From Paraphysomonas bandaiensis (Eukaryota; Chrysophyceae), in the NCBI GenBank assembly GCA_965644295.1, contig CBFFRP010000363.1:372001-436000 (forward strand): 64,000 nt of DNA. The letters run 5' to 3'. Shown here one piece after another: positions 11,658 to 24,000 of the stretch. Below the pieces are notes generated by a model that was given only the letters and a program-made list of their open reading frames with translations, ran no database searches and was not told the DNA's origin. Made by a program: the position numbers and the translations under genes. Numbering within the stretch: position 1 is the stretch's first letter; the number at the start of each line of letters is the position of its first letter.

Positions 11658-13465
11658 TTGAGCTTCCTTGTATTCTACTTAATAAAAAAGTCAAATTTAT
11701 ACATAAACTACTTTTGTTGTGCCACAGCCGCTACCACTGTTTCCAGAGGTATAGCTGGTTTCGTATTTCTGGAGACCAAATTAGCCTCTCCGTTCGCTTA
11801 CAAAGCCATCTTCACGGATGGATCCTTCACACGCACACACCTCACCCCTGCTCACCTACTCGGCAACACCCACACACAGCCCAATTCTCACGACGGAGGA
11901 GCTGCAATTGTATGGCTCCCGCCCAAGAACACCTGGGGTCACAGACAAACCAAAATCCTACAACTTACGGCACCACAGTACACAGCGCCTGGCCTCAACG
12001 CATACACCTACGAAACCCTTGCAATGTCAGCAGCACTGACATTCTCCAATGTACTCCACTCTTCCGTGCCAATCTGGACTGACTGCCAGGCGGTACAGAC
12101 GCGGACCAAAGAGGCCCTCTCACACAGACGGCGCGCCCTCGGAACAAAGCCCCAGGGAATATTTTACGAATGCCTCGCCACCACAGCTCTTAAACAGCGC
12201 CCAATACAATGGACGCGTTCGCACCCCGAACGTAGAACACAAGATCAAAGCAACTGGACCTACACTGACCACGGCATTTATATAGCTGACGCCGCCGCCA
12301 GCGGCGACTGGAAGACACTAGACAAAGTGCTCGGAGCCTCCAACTACAGTGTTGTCACAACAGACGCTACGCACATACTGGAAGAATTCTTCACCACGGG
12401 TCAATGGCACTGGCGTAGATACGATACACACCTCCTCACAGACCTCGGTCCTATGCTAGGAGACGTTACAGATCTCCACCACCAGTGGGACCTCCATCAA
12501 TACACCCTCCGACGAGATAGCATGTATGCTGCACAAACGCAACGAGACCCGCAGTATTGGACACGCAGCGGAACAAGGCTCCCACACAAGCTCCATCCCC
12601 TCCGTACCCATAACTCCTCCAAACACTACATCCCCCTCGCAGAGCGTATACGCGAGACGGCATACGTATGGGACAAATCCTTTGCAATGGGTAGAAACCG
12701 AGCCAAAGGAAAATCCGGACACGATCGCACAACGGCTTCCACATGCGCAGACTGTGCACACCCCACAGACAACATGGCACACATGCTTCTCACCTGCACT
12801 CACCCTGACATCATTCACATACGTGAAGATGTCCACCAAGCACACCACAATAAGCTTGACAAACTTCGCACGCGCACGCTCCCCCATCCCTGGTTTTACA
12901 CCGCCATAACCAAACTAGCCAAAGCCGCATGGAACCCAGCCACCCCCAGGTTGAGCGCTACTGGACCGGCCACATTACTGCCACACAAATGGCCGACGCT
13001 TTCGGACGCCACATATCCAGCTCACTGCTCGAACATCAATTCCACGCCCTAGAAAAATCCATCGCCTCTATCCTACTCCCCCTATATGATGGAGGGCTCC
13101 GCATGCTTCGCAATAGGGGACACAGACACCACAACGTAGACACGGCACCGGCGACACCGGTCCCGACACACGCAAAGCCCCGCCAGCCCCAGGATACCCA
13201 CCCGACACCAAAAGTACTCCAGCTACTCCAGGCGACATCCACCCCACGAACTACACTCTCTGCAAGAGCCCAGACCCGACAGAGGCAAGCGCAACCACTC
13301 CGGAAACAACTTCTCCTTACTTGTAGCCGAAACCCCACCTCAACAACCAGCACCATCTCCACCACCGACTTGCACTCTCATATACAACTCGCCTCACCCA
13401 CCCCCCACATAATCCATGGCACAGGTCCGCCAGACACATTGCCCAAAGGTAGACCCCCCGACTAA
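11658..13465 (+). pseudogene. LINE-type RNase H and zinc-finger fragment, frameshifted
   Basis: The frame open from 11658 encodes a retroelement RNase H with all catalytic residues: FTDGS, the Glu in YETLAMSAAL, the Asp in WTDCQAV, the His of RSHPERR and the final Asp in YIADAAAS. A Cys/His cluster, CADC then HMLLTC, follows near residue 372 as in zf-RVT type fingers. At a run of five C (12943-12947) the recognisable protein moves to the neighbouring frame, where YWTGHITATQMADAF continues to 13465. The gene is therefore broken by a probable single-base indel. The first 50 or so residues of the open frame run through flanking DNA and are not part of the element. Only the RNase H step of reverse transcription could ever be supplied by this copy. 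Confidence 0.8.
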
Positions 13466-13625
13466 CCTCACTACAAGGGACGGTTGCACCATGGTGCTCG
13501 CAGCGATGCACAAGCAGTCCCGAGACGGTTGCCCGCCACTAGTAGTATATAGCAAATCTAGTTATTAGCTAGTCTATAGACATAAACTAGTTTCTGTACG
13601 CAACCGTACTCATGTAATAATCAGA
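11714..13625 (+). mobile_element. 5'-truncated non-LTR retrotransposon tail
   Basis: The base composition becomes distinctly GC-rich relative to the AT-rich flanks and drops back at about 13560. The coding part holds only the RNase H end of a LINE-type polyprotein; the reverse transcriptase and endonuclease are absent, as expected from 5' truncation during target-primed insertion. The 3' untranslated end (13477-13521) carries the stem and core sequence shared with the four interspersed repeats of this window. No poly(A) tail was seen; the 3' end is AT-rich. Target-site duplications were not identified. Confidence 0.8.
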
Positions 13626-13628
13626 CTT

Positions 13629-14751
13629 TCATATAGCCTCTCCGTTCAAAAGGTGATGAATAACTACTTGCATTGGCACACCTTTTTTCTCAACAACACA
13701 ACGCAAGAGAATCTCGCGAAAAACTTTGTATGAAATGCGCTTTCCATGTATTACTCCACTGTTGTATTCCGGACATTTCTTCGAGCTCGCTTTCAACCGC
13801 GCTTTCAGAAAACACAGTTCCACATCAACACCAGTGAAGGACTTATCAATAATGCCGCAATCACGGCACATTTTTACAAATTTGGAAAGCTGCATTTCAC
13901 CAGTTCGACAAAACTTATTGAAGAATCTTTCGAGAACAATCTCTGTATCAGAATCCTTGGGTGCTGGCTTGTCAAAATCGTCTTCCTTGATTATATTAGC
14001 ACTACTGCATATCTGACGACATCAGCAAAGTGATCTACAGAGCATTATAGATTAATTGTTTTACCTCTTTGAGTCCACTAACGTATCTAGATGCCATTTT
14101 CATACGAGAACAACTTTGAATTCGACGAGCGGCTTGGTGTTGTTGTGGGGTTCCCACTGACTGGACTGACGCAGTATCATCATCATCGTCAACATTCTCC
14201 GCTTGCACATGCACAACCAAATCCCCTAAGTCAAAATCGTCCTCCTTCTTACGGAGCAACATCGGTACACGTGCTTCAACGCGTGATAGTTTAAATATCA
14301 AGTTGTCGACATGGATTTCTTTCTTCGCAGCGATATCGGGAACTAGTAGGTTTCTGAATGTACTGTAGTTAATATACGCAATTTTCTCTCCTTTGTCAAT
14401 GCTTGCAGTATTTCTAGACTTCTCAAATACACGAACAGCATCAGCAATAGTGAATGTCTTCTTATGCAACAACTTCGCTGCTTTACATAATCGCATAAAT
14501 CCTGGAGAATCCAACTTCCCATCTGAGGCAAATTTGCAGTACAAGTCATATACTTCTTTTTCTTGACCAGAAAATGCAGCTGCAATTAACATTTCTTTGT
14601 CGACAAGTCCCTCTGCATCCTGGAAGGAGATGTACATTTCTTCGCATACTTTGTACAGGTCATCCTTGCTGAGTTTAGACGGCATGCTTGAAGCCCCAGC
14701 ACCCATAGCAGATCTTTTCAAGTCCAGTACAGCACTACTATGAGTTTCCAC
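13629..14751 (-). CDS. Double p25-alpha (TPPP-like) protein with IQ-like linker
   Basis: Two exons on the minus strand, 14751-14065 and 14012-13629, separated by a 52-base GT-AG intron, give 356 residues. The first p25-alpha domain covers about residues 45-155 and includes FMRLCKAAKLLHKK. The second covers about residues 243-353 and includes FVKMCRDCGIIDKS with a downstream FREIL. The p25-alpha fold is the core of tubulin polymerisation-promoting proteins, which bundle microtubules; most family members have one copy. Between the domains lies an acidic stretch of about five Asp, followed by ARRIQSCSRMKMASR, which resembles a calmodulin-binding IQ motif. The protein probably acts on cilia or microtubules, by family analogy. 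It is transcribed divergently from the phosphate carrier gene. Confidence 0.82.
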
Positions 14752-15183
14752 CCCTTTTATTCCTATTCCTTATGTTACTTCTTGTGACAGTGTACCGTTC
14801 CAATGCACCTCACGGAATCTTGTTCCAATGCACCTCAACGGATGGTATGGTATGCCGTGTACACATACTGCCTGGATATCATACATACCAATAAAATGCC
14901 GTTATGTGTGTATTACGTATTATTGTACTACAGTGTATTTTTTTCTTCTGTTGTACTTTGGCGAAAATTTTAGAAGAAAAAAAGTTCAACATAAAAAGTT
15001 TAGAAGGCTGAAAGTATTTGTGACCGCTCGAGATACTGACAGCGGCAACCATCAAATCTTCGTCATCGCTTGTCTCCACATATGCGAAATTTCAGCATCT
15101 GCAGAGCTGCAGCTTCCTGCCATAGCGCCATATTAATATTAGACTCGTATTAATACATAACTTTTGAACCAAGTTATTGCAAA
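14752..15183. promoter_or_regulatory. Bidirectional promoter region
   Basis: The 432 bases between two divergent start codons must hold both promoters. A short direct repeat of TTCCAATGCACCTCA occurs at about 14795 and 14824. No TATA box is obvious, and the TACAGCAGTAT motif of other promoters is absent. Confidence 0.5.
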
Positions 15184-16265
15184 ATGCCTGGCTTTTCTTC
15201 TCTTATGATGCCTACCTCGGCAGTTATGCCATCCATCTCTCGTCACTTTGTTGCCGATAACAAAGTCGTTGCTACATCTGCCGAGAAGAATTACGACCTT
15301 ATGTACTATCTTAAGGGAGCTCTGGCCGGCGGAATATGCTGCTCTATTACCCACGGAGCTTTGACCCCTGTTGATGTTGTTAAGACCCGCATCCAGTTAG
15401 ATCCTATTAAATACAACAGAGGTTTGATTGGTGGCTTCAGTCAGGTCATTGCCGAGGAGGGTGCAATGGGACTTCTCACTGGATTTGGCCCCACCGTTGT
15501 CGGTTACTTCATTCAGGGTATGATCGTTCATACAAATATGTATTCTGTATAATTTTTCCCACTTTTATAGGATGGTTCAAGTTTGGTGGTGTTGAATTCT
15601 TTAAGATTAACATTGCCCAGACTCTAGGCGAACAGGCTGCCTGGGATAACCGTACCGGCATTTACCTTGGTGCTTCTGCTATGGCTGAGTTCATTGCTGA
15701 TGTCTTCCTTTGCCCTCTTGAGGCTACCCGTATCCGCCTCGTCTCCAACCCATCTTTTGCAGATGGACTTGCCTCTGGGGCTGCCCGTTTGTTGAAGGAG
15801 GAGGGACTTATCAACGGATTTTACTCTGGATTCGGCCCCATTCTCTTCAAGCAGATCCCTTACACTATGGCCAAGTTCGCTGTTCAAGGCGCTGCCGCCG
15901 AACAGATTGCCAGTGGTCTTGGTAAGACCACAGCTGAGTTGACTGGAACTACCAAGCTTGGTGTTGCCCTCGGTTCTGGTGTGATTGCCGGTGTTGCCGC
16001 TGCTATTATCTCTCACCCTGCCGACACCCTGCTTTCCAAGGTTAACAAGGCCGGTGCTGGTGGAACTGGATCTATCGCATCTCGTCTCGTCAACATTGCC
16101 TCTGAGATTGGATTTGTCAAACTCTGCACTGTTGGACTCGGCCCCAGGTGCGTTATGATTGGTTCCCTGACTGCCGGACAGTTCTTGCTGTTCGATCTTG
16201 TTATGGACATCACTGGGGCCCAGAAGTTCCACTTCCACAACCCCGCCGACGAGGCGGCTCACTAG
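15184..16265 (+). CDS. SLC25A3: Mitochondrial phosphate carrier (SLC25A3/Mir1 type)
   Basis: Exons 15184-15517 and 15571-16265, split by a 53-base intron, give 342 residues. The protein has three mitochondrial-carrier repeats with signatures PVDVVKTRI (repeat 1), PLEATRIRL (repeat 2) and PADTLLSKV (repeat 3). The SITHGALTPVDVVK context and the FGPTVVGYF segment are specific to the phosphate carriers, which import inorganic phosphate with protons across the inner membrane for ATP synthesis. Codon use is strongly biased toward C-ending codons compared with neighbouring genes, as expected for a highly expressed gene. A short N-terminal extension precedes the first membrane helix. An AATAAA lies about 190 bases after the stop. 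Confidence 0.96.
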
Positions 16266-16453
16266 ATATCTTTTCTAGTCTAGATTGCGATGTAAGGCAT
16301 TTGTTCTCATGGTGTGACGCAGCAGCGCAACCCAATACACGTTCAATATATGTTGTATGTGGGGTATTCTAGAGTCTGTGTTCACTATGTGAATGTAGAG
16401 GAGAATTTTGTTAAGGATAGTTTTCTTTCTAGTGGTGACTGTTGCAAACTGTT

Positions 16454-16459
16454 AATAAA
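16454..16459 (+). terminator. Probable polyadenylation signal AATAAA
   Basis: A canonical hexamer lies 189 bases after the phosphate carrier stop in an AT-rich 3' region with GT-rich sequence nearby. It is the plausible cleavage signal for that abundant transcript, but no cleavage site is proven. Confidence 0.5.
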
Positions 16460-18034
16460 GCAGTATTTTGGTTCAAGCTAATATTTTCTTGGCAGTTACA
16501 ATGTTATTATTTACACACATAATTAGCCCTGTTATATTGTTATATATTATATACCACCAGACTATCACGCGTATTAGGAACGCCTGTTAGCGCAGTTATG
16601 TTTGTTACTTCATTCTTCGCTAACTTATGCATATCGCTACACATAATATAAAATATGATGCTGCCTCTGAATGCTGTTTGATACTTGTGGTCCGCTGTAT
16701 GATGCATACGTATTATATATTCAATTAATTTTGAATTAACGTGATGATAATGAAGACATCAGTGATGATTCAGAGGATGAAGCAGTATGATTACATAAGT
16801 GGTAGGTAGTCTTTGTTCTTTGTTTGGCATCGTGTGGCGTGTGGGATAGGTTTTCATGTGGTCTTGCTTAATAACTTGTATTAAAATGGAATATACGATG
16901 TGGTATTTAGCTGCTGCTGAATAATACTAAAATATTGTAATAGCATTCTTGGACCACTTAGAAATGTATTGCAATACTATTGATGGGACGCTACCTTGCA
17001 ATAATTTTGCAACAACTTTTTCCTCAATCATATATTTTCGTGAACGTGATCAAAACATTGAAGTATTTGTTTCATCCCAAATATGAATTGCAAATAGCTG
17101 ATAATCATTATCTAATATACTTCCTCCAGTACGCCTCCCTTATATAAGAGTAGAAATTTTAAGAAAGTGTTACTTTAGCTGCGTTTACTATATTTTCACT
17201 ATCTATCACTTAAAGCAGTCCATTTCACAAAGATATCTAGTATACTAAGAGGAAATCACACACTAATCGGGATGAAGTATTATAGTAACTCCTAGAAGTG
17301 TTCGCAATAGAAAGGATGTATATTGGTCAACAGCTCGAATTGCAAGGTATCATAGCAACGTCAAACTTTTGAAATAAGAGTTACATGATTCTGTTCGGCA
17401 TGGACTATATGAGTTCTCGTTTACGTGCAAGATATACAAAATCTCGAGGACGACATGCACATAAACCTCCTCTCTCTACTAAAGAATCATGTCGATCATC
17501 TTGAACTAGAGTAACCTCTGTAAATTATTAGCGAATGTGCACTGGTTTGCATCGTCATTGCAGAACTCTGAGTGTCTCACATATCTAGATATCTTATACT
17601 GGGATCAACTGGATCTCGATCTTACCTACTCCTGCAGTGTTGCACTACAGATACAGTGGATTGTGTTTTGTGTGTTAAGAATTGGAGTTTCATAGCAGAA
17701 AACACTAAAATAACATGTTTTTATACTAAAAATAGGGTTTTAGAAGCTATTGGTACAGTAGAATCGAATATTTCGGAAAAATATGAAGTGAAAGCAACAC
17801 CTGTTTCTGAGTCGTGTATGTAGGTATACATATACATGTACTGTATGTGTCGCCGCATCACTTGTATGTATTTCCTTATTTTAGTACAAGTGACTTGCAT
17901 GTATACGCAGCGTGTATTGGATGTGAAGCGTATTGGGGGACAAATATCACGCACATCTGTCGTATTAGATACATAACTGGCACCGCAATTAGTTCCGACT
18001 TCTATCTCTGTGCGGGAGTGTGTAGCCGTCAATA
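16460..18034. other. AT-rich intergenic region with a repeat remnant
   Basis: Apart from the dispersed repeat at 16888-17005, no gene is supported. Short frames near 17572-18030 lack domains. The start of the Rav1-like gene is fixed by an in-frame stop at 18023 just before its first ATG. Confidence 0.5.
16888..17005 (+). repeat. Dispersed repeat, pair member 2
   Basis: It resembles the segment at 5380-5500, sharing the GGAATATAC opening, TTTAGCTGCTG and the ATTGATGG block, with scattered indels. Confidence 0.5.
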
Positions 18035-21000
18035 ATGCGCAGGAGGAGATCGTCCAGGAGACCCTCAGTGACCTCTCTAGCTCCTCGCGCTGCTAAACAT
18101 GAAGTTGAGGCGATTGATATCGGCGGCTTGTTTGTTTGTGCGCATTGCAATAGAAACCGAGTTGATATTATTAGTTGCGATGAAGGGAGGTACATACAAA
18201 CGCTTCATGAAGCAGATGCCAGTCTTGTGGCATGGAGCTTGCGCACCTATCACTTGGCTGTGCTTGGATCGAGTAATATTGTCAGTTTGTATGACTGTAA
18301 CATAGACCAAGTGTCACTCAAACCTTACTGGAGTAAGCATGGTGTTATTGATATTGCGTCTAATTCCAGCACCGTTAAAGGTGATTATGTCACGAGTATT
18401 TCCTTTCAGTTCCCATATTTGAGCATTGTGCAAGATGGAAATATTACCCTCCACAATTGTGTCTCATCCGAAGTTCACACCTTAAGTAGTGCCAGTGGTC
18501 TACCGAGTATAGCGAAGTTAAGTTATAGTAGTCGCACACTAGCTCTTTGTTCTGTTGGATCTTCACGGATTGATTTCATGAATGTACACAAATCCGGCTG
18601 CTCTAACCTGTGTCACAAAGATCATTCGGCTGAGATCAAAAGTTTGGTTTGGCGACCTGCCTTTTCTACCAGTCGAGATATGGTTCTTGCTTGTGACGTT
18701 ACGAATCTTGTACGCATATGGGCGGTGGAGTATCGATTGCCCTTTAGAGGAGCGGAGCTACATGCTGATGTGCATCTCTTATTGGAGCTAGGGGATTACG
18801 TCGGCCGCTCTACTTTGTTTTCGTGGGTGCAACATGGGCTTTCCACTCAAGCTGAGCTGTCTTATCTTGGCGACGCCCTAGGTCGCGATACTTCTAAAAT
18901 TGGGTCCTTTGTGGGGTCAGGAATGTCGCCCCACCAACTTCAGGCCCACCCTTCAGGGTCCTGGTTGGCTGTTCTCGACGAACGCGGTGTGGCCCGCTTA
19001 TGGTGTATTCACGCACACGGAATTTCTAACCACATAGAATGCAGCCTGAAAGGCCACGGTCCAGCCATTAACACGGCATCTTATGATGATAAGTTAGCAT
19101 TTTATAGTTTTGCCATGTGTGGTCGTTTCACTGCTATCGGAACAGACAGGCCCGTCACTCTGCATATGGTTGCTGCATACAGCATGCAGACAGCACAAGG
19201 GAATACAACCTCATCTCCCACCACTCTAACTCGAAATCTAATTAAAATCGTTTCGGCGGAGACAATGCAGCGGTCGAACGCTTTCGTGGCTGTGACGAAC
19301 AGAACACTCGAGTTTTTGATCACAGGGAGAACACAACAGCAAGAGGATGAAGACACACCGGTAATTATGAGGACCACTGATATCCTTCCCGCTAGAGTGC
19401 CGTCGAAATGGCAGTTAGAAACTTGGGACGTTTATCAGATAGAAGACGAGACAGATTCTATGAAGGATAAAATCATCCCGAAGTCATTTCGGGCATTGAG
19501 CACGCCTTGGGCAGGGACGGAAGCTTTCTTATGGTGCTACGCCAACCGACACCGCCCGATTACCGGCAGACCATGTGTGGCGTCTGCCCCACTGTCATTT
19601 CTTTGCCACGAGCCGGTAGAGGTGACTGCAGCTGCCCCTGGATATGAAGTTTCCCATGAACTTCTAAGAGCTCTCTGGTTGCCGCAACCTGCAGAGCTTC
19701 TTTCTCGAGATAATCTATCGGAATCCGCCCATAGTGATCAAACTAATGCAAATGAAGATGGCCGTAGCCATATGCTTCTCACACTCCAACAGCCTCATCT
19801 AGGGAGCTACATTGTGGCTGTATGGATTGCTGTTCCGGCCGCTGCACAGACAGTTGCCACAGGTCGCGCTGAAGAAGTCACTGAATACGCCGGCAGATTC
19901 TCGCATGTGTGTTTGGCACCCCGGGATGAAGATGTCAATCGACTGCATCCCTTCGAAATTGGACTCAAGCGGACGAGCTCTATGGGACTGGCAGATAGAA
20001 GTGATACGAAGATATCGCCATCAGCTGTTACAGGAGGGTTTGAGTTTTATGATGTCAGTATTATTCCGGATCCTCACTTTGGGCTTGGGCTTCGGCTAGA
20101 TGTGGACGAAGGAAAAATACTTGTGGAAAGTTTCAAGAGAAACCCACTTACCATGAAACCAATGCCTGCAGAAGAATGTGGAATTATTGGAATCGGGGAT
20201 GAATTGGTGTCCGTCAGCGGGAGTAATTTAAAGGGCCATTCTCTTGCAGATGTCATTCAGACAATTCGGCAGGTGGTTCAGAGTGCCCGTGGAGCAGCAG
20301 TGACCCTTCAGCTCCGTGCAGCAAAGCATCACACCTCTGATACTCCTACCCGTACTTTGAGCACCAGCAACACCTCTGGGTGGTATCGCACTGAGCAGGA
20401 GTCTCCAGCCGCTATTGGAGAGATGCTTCAAAGCGATCGTACCACACCTACTATTGAGAGTGGCCTGGGAACACCACCGAAAGACTCTGATGACCTCATT
20501 GTTCGCGTACCCTCGACTAAGTCGTGGAAATTAATGACATCATGCCCTTTTGATGATGTGATAGCAATGGATATTGCTTTGGGTGGACTCGGTACTGCCC
20601 TCTCTCTGGGGAACCTCGGCCTGTCAAGCTGTGGGTCTGTCGTTGCGGTAGGAGTCGCTTTGCGTGAGCTAAAGATGCCTCAGGGAAGTCGCATGGAGCT
20701 GTGCGTATTTGAAGTTATTTTTAGCAAAGGAGGGACCGAATGTGGGTTCATTCAGCGTGCGACCTGTCCATGGTTTGAGGCAGAGCCTTATTCTCTTCAG
20801 ATATGGCAGAGCTCTCCCCACACTTTCACTGTTGCCGGCATGTGTCTATCCGAGGCGGAAGAAGCAGAGCACTCCCACTCTGTCACTCTGTGTAAAGTTC
20901 ACTCTGTTCCAGATGCCCCTTACTCATCCGATAATGACTTAAAAATTCGATTCCAAAATGAAGGCGGGATTGCTATGAATCGTGCTGTTTCAAGCGACTC

Positions 21001-24000
21001 AACAGAGTTGTCCTGGACTATAACACCAAACATCACTGTTCCAATCAATCTTGAGGCGCCAAAAGATTCAAGCTGCGGTGTTCCATTTGGAGTGAACTGG
21101 GTACTCATGTGCTGTCCACTGCAAGACGGTAGCCGAAATCTCTTGTTAGGAAGCACCTCAAGCGATACTCTCCTAGATATGAAAATAATGGGTAGCTTTT
21201 CCATGTCCACTATGGATGTAGTAGAGCAAGATAATAAAATTCGGCGAGACCGTTCTGGAAGTTTTACAGCCCCTTCAGATATTACAGCAGGCCCACCTAT
21301 TGCCAAAGCCAGTGTGAAGTGTATACAAGTGCTCCCTTTCGAGTCAAATATCAAATGGACGCGTTACCTTAATGATGACACATTGGAGGTAGCAACAGAG
21401 TTTTCCGTGGAATTATATACGCGTAGCCACTCCACCGGAATGTGGGAAGGCACTAACACGGCGCATTTCAACGGTAACGACTGTCCTCAACCATTATCTG
21501 ACCGGCTTATTGCGACACCTTCTCCTTGGTCATACAGGGGAATTTCAGGTGTGTCAGACTCTGCCGCAAACGGTTCTCGGTGTGAATATGCTCCCGACTG
21601 GCACCCAGTTTATGTAGCTGTAGATTTGTTTGCGTCATTGGTGGATGAAGATATGTATTGCCGGCATTTCCCACTTACTGGAGAGCATACGAGGCACACA
21701 GTTCCGTCTAGAATACCAGTGGGTTGTGGAAAGGCTATGGACTGGTCGGGGGATTTAAGCCTAAAGCATGCGCTCTATTCAGCTCTGTGTCGTCTTGATT
21801 TGTTGAACAAATCGGTGCAGAGCTCGATGAATAACCCATACTCGTGTTACGCCTCGAAGATGCTTGAAACTCCTACAAATCTGTCACGAGAGACACTTGA
21901 TGCCGTGCTCACTTTTTTGAAGGACACCGCTGCCAAGCTTGTAGTGGGGTCATCCTCCTCTTCAGCAGTGCAGATGGCAATGAAGTTTATGCCAGCCCCT
22001 CTTCAGTCGTTAAAGCCACACGAACTGGTTTTGTTGTGCGTACAAAGCGTGTTTTTGAAAGAAACTATTGCTGAGCCAAGCGACTTTGAGGCTGTTGCGG
22101 CGTGTGACAAACCTGCTATTCAAGCTACCTCTTGTGGTGCGAGCGGTAGTATATCGACATTCATTGGCATGGATGAGTGGGCTGTCCGATCGTTCACTGC
22201 TTACAAATGTCAAACAATACTTGAGACCTTAGGGTCAGAAACGAGTTATAATGAGCATGCTGTAGCCAGTGGGGCGGTTGTACTGAACGCGCTCGTTTCA
22301 GAATCCCAGACCTCCCTCTATGATACTTTTGTCGGGGCAGATGTTGATGCCTTCACATCTCAAATGGAGAGCACAGGTCCCGTGAGGTCGAAGGATTTTC
22401 ATTTTGGGATGCTGTGGTGGGCTCGGAATCAAGTTGGGAAGGATTCCGAGAATGGAAATGCAAACGAATATGATATTCTAAGAGCCCTTACTCAAGTAAT
22501 GACCCCTATGTGGTTGCGCGACATTTCTCCACTCTTTGACCTGATTGAAAAGCTCTCGACGTATCAATTTAAGCACCATCGTGACACAATGAAAATATTT
22601 ATGGAGATGGTTGTTATTGGAAAGTCAAACAAACTCCTGCAGTTGGCCAAGACTGACAGAAATATAATGGGAAAACAGCTCTTAAATTTGTTGAGTATCG
22701 ATTTTACTACTGAAAGAGGGCGAACTGCTGCACACAAAAATGCTTTTGCTTTGCTTCGACTACAGAGATATAAACACGCAGCTGCTGTTTTTCTGTGCAC
22801 GGAGCCACCTATGCTGAAAGAAGCTGTTCGTGTGATAACAAAACACCTCAAAGATCCATTTTTGGCTTTGCTTATCTCAAGATTGGTAGAGCACAGAATG
22901 GGTCCACGAACCCGAACAGGCGGGCTTGTTCTGGGTCCTATTTCAAGAAAAATTATTTCAGAAGACATTCTACCAGCTCTTCATGCCGCCATCAAATCAC
23001 CCGATGGCCATCGCGACGTACCGAGGAGTAAGAAAGATGGTCCATTCTCCCACTGGGGTGCTGATGCAGCTTTGCTGGCTCTGAGTTGTAATCTGTGGCT
23101 TCAAGACAAGTCTGGGTTTCGCGAAACAGTCAGTTTGTGCTCTCAGTGGAACATCTTTAATTGCGCTGCCCAGTGTTCGAATCTTGGGAAAGCTCAACAA
23201 GTGATCGCAGCGTGTGGTTCTGTGCGGTGGCTTACCCGACAGAGGCTGTGTGTGGAAGGTCGAGAAATATTTGCCTATGCCATGGATAGTATGTTTGAGC
23301 AATATGGGGTAATGGATATACGTTATGCTGGTCGAGATATTGTGTCGACAAAGAGTGAGGAGGGATGTTCAGAGAATGCAGTTAACAATCCCTCGTCTTC
23401 TGCCAGTACTTTGAGTGCCTTCATGCGATATTGCGAGGAATCAAGAAAGATGTGGCTGGAAGATGTAAATAAGTTCAATGCGGAGCAGAAGCGTATTGCC
23501 ACTATTGCTAAAAATCGTGTGATTGAATCTAAACAGCAGGCAAGCAGTGCCGAGAATGAAGATGATATAGACGAAATCTCTGCTGCAATGAAAAAGTTAA
23601 ATGCACTGAAGAGTGCATCCGATGAAAGCAATGCCGCAGAGGCTGCTATGAATTTGCAGAAGCAATCAAAAGGATTTAATTTATCGATGGCTTCATCGTC
23701 GACGACGTCGCCGCCGAGTGCATTGGATATGTTCGATATGGCCCCTCCTCCGAAGCCGAAACCGAAGCCAGCAGAACCACCAAGTGCATTGGATATGTTC
23801 GATATGGCCCCTCCTCCGAAGCCGAAACCGAAGCCAGCAGAACCACCAAGTGCATTGGATATGTTCGATATGGCCCCTCCTCCGAAGCCGAAACCGAAGC
23901 CAGCAGAACCACCAAGTGCATTGGATATGTTCGATATGGCCCCTCCTCCGAAGCCGAAACCGAAGCCAGCAGATCCACCAAGTGCATTGGATATGTTCGA

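Noticed and set aside
12456-13511. Minus-strand cysteine/glycine-rich frames opposite the LINE fragment
   Set aside because: Shadows of the GC-rich plus-strand retroelement coding sequence.
16740-16790. Short acidic tail NEDISDDSEDEAV before a TGA
   Set aside because: Too short and no upstream coding sequence was found to join it.
23740-23760. LDMFD in the proline repeats as a clathrin-box motif
   Set aside because: The second position should be hydrophobic and is Asp, so it does not fit the motif.
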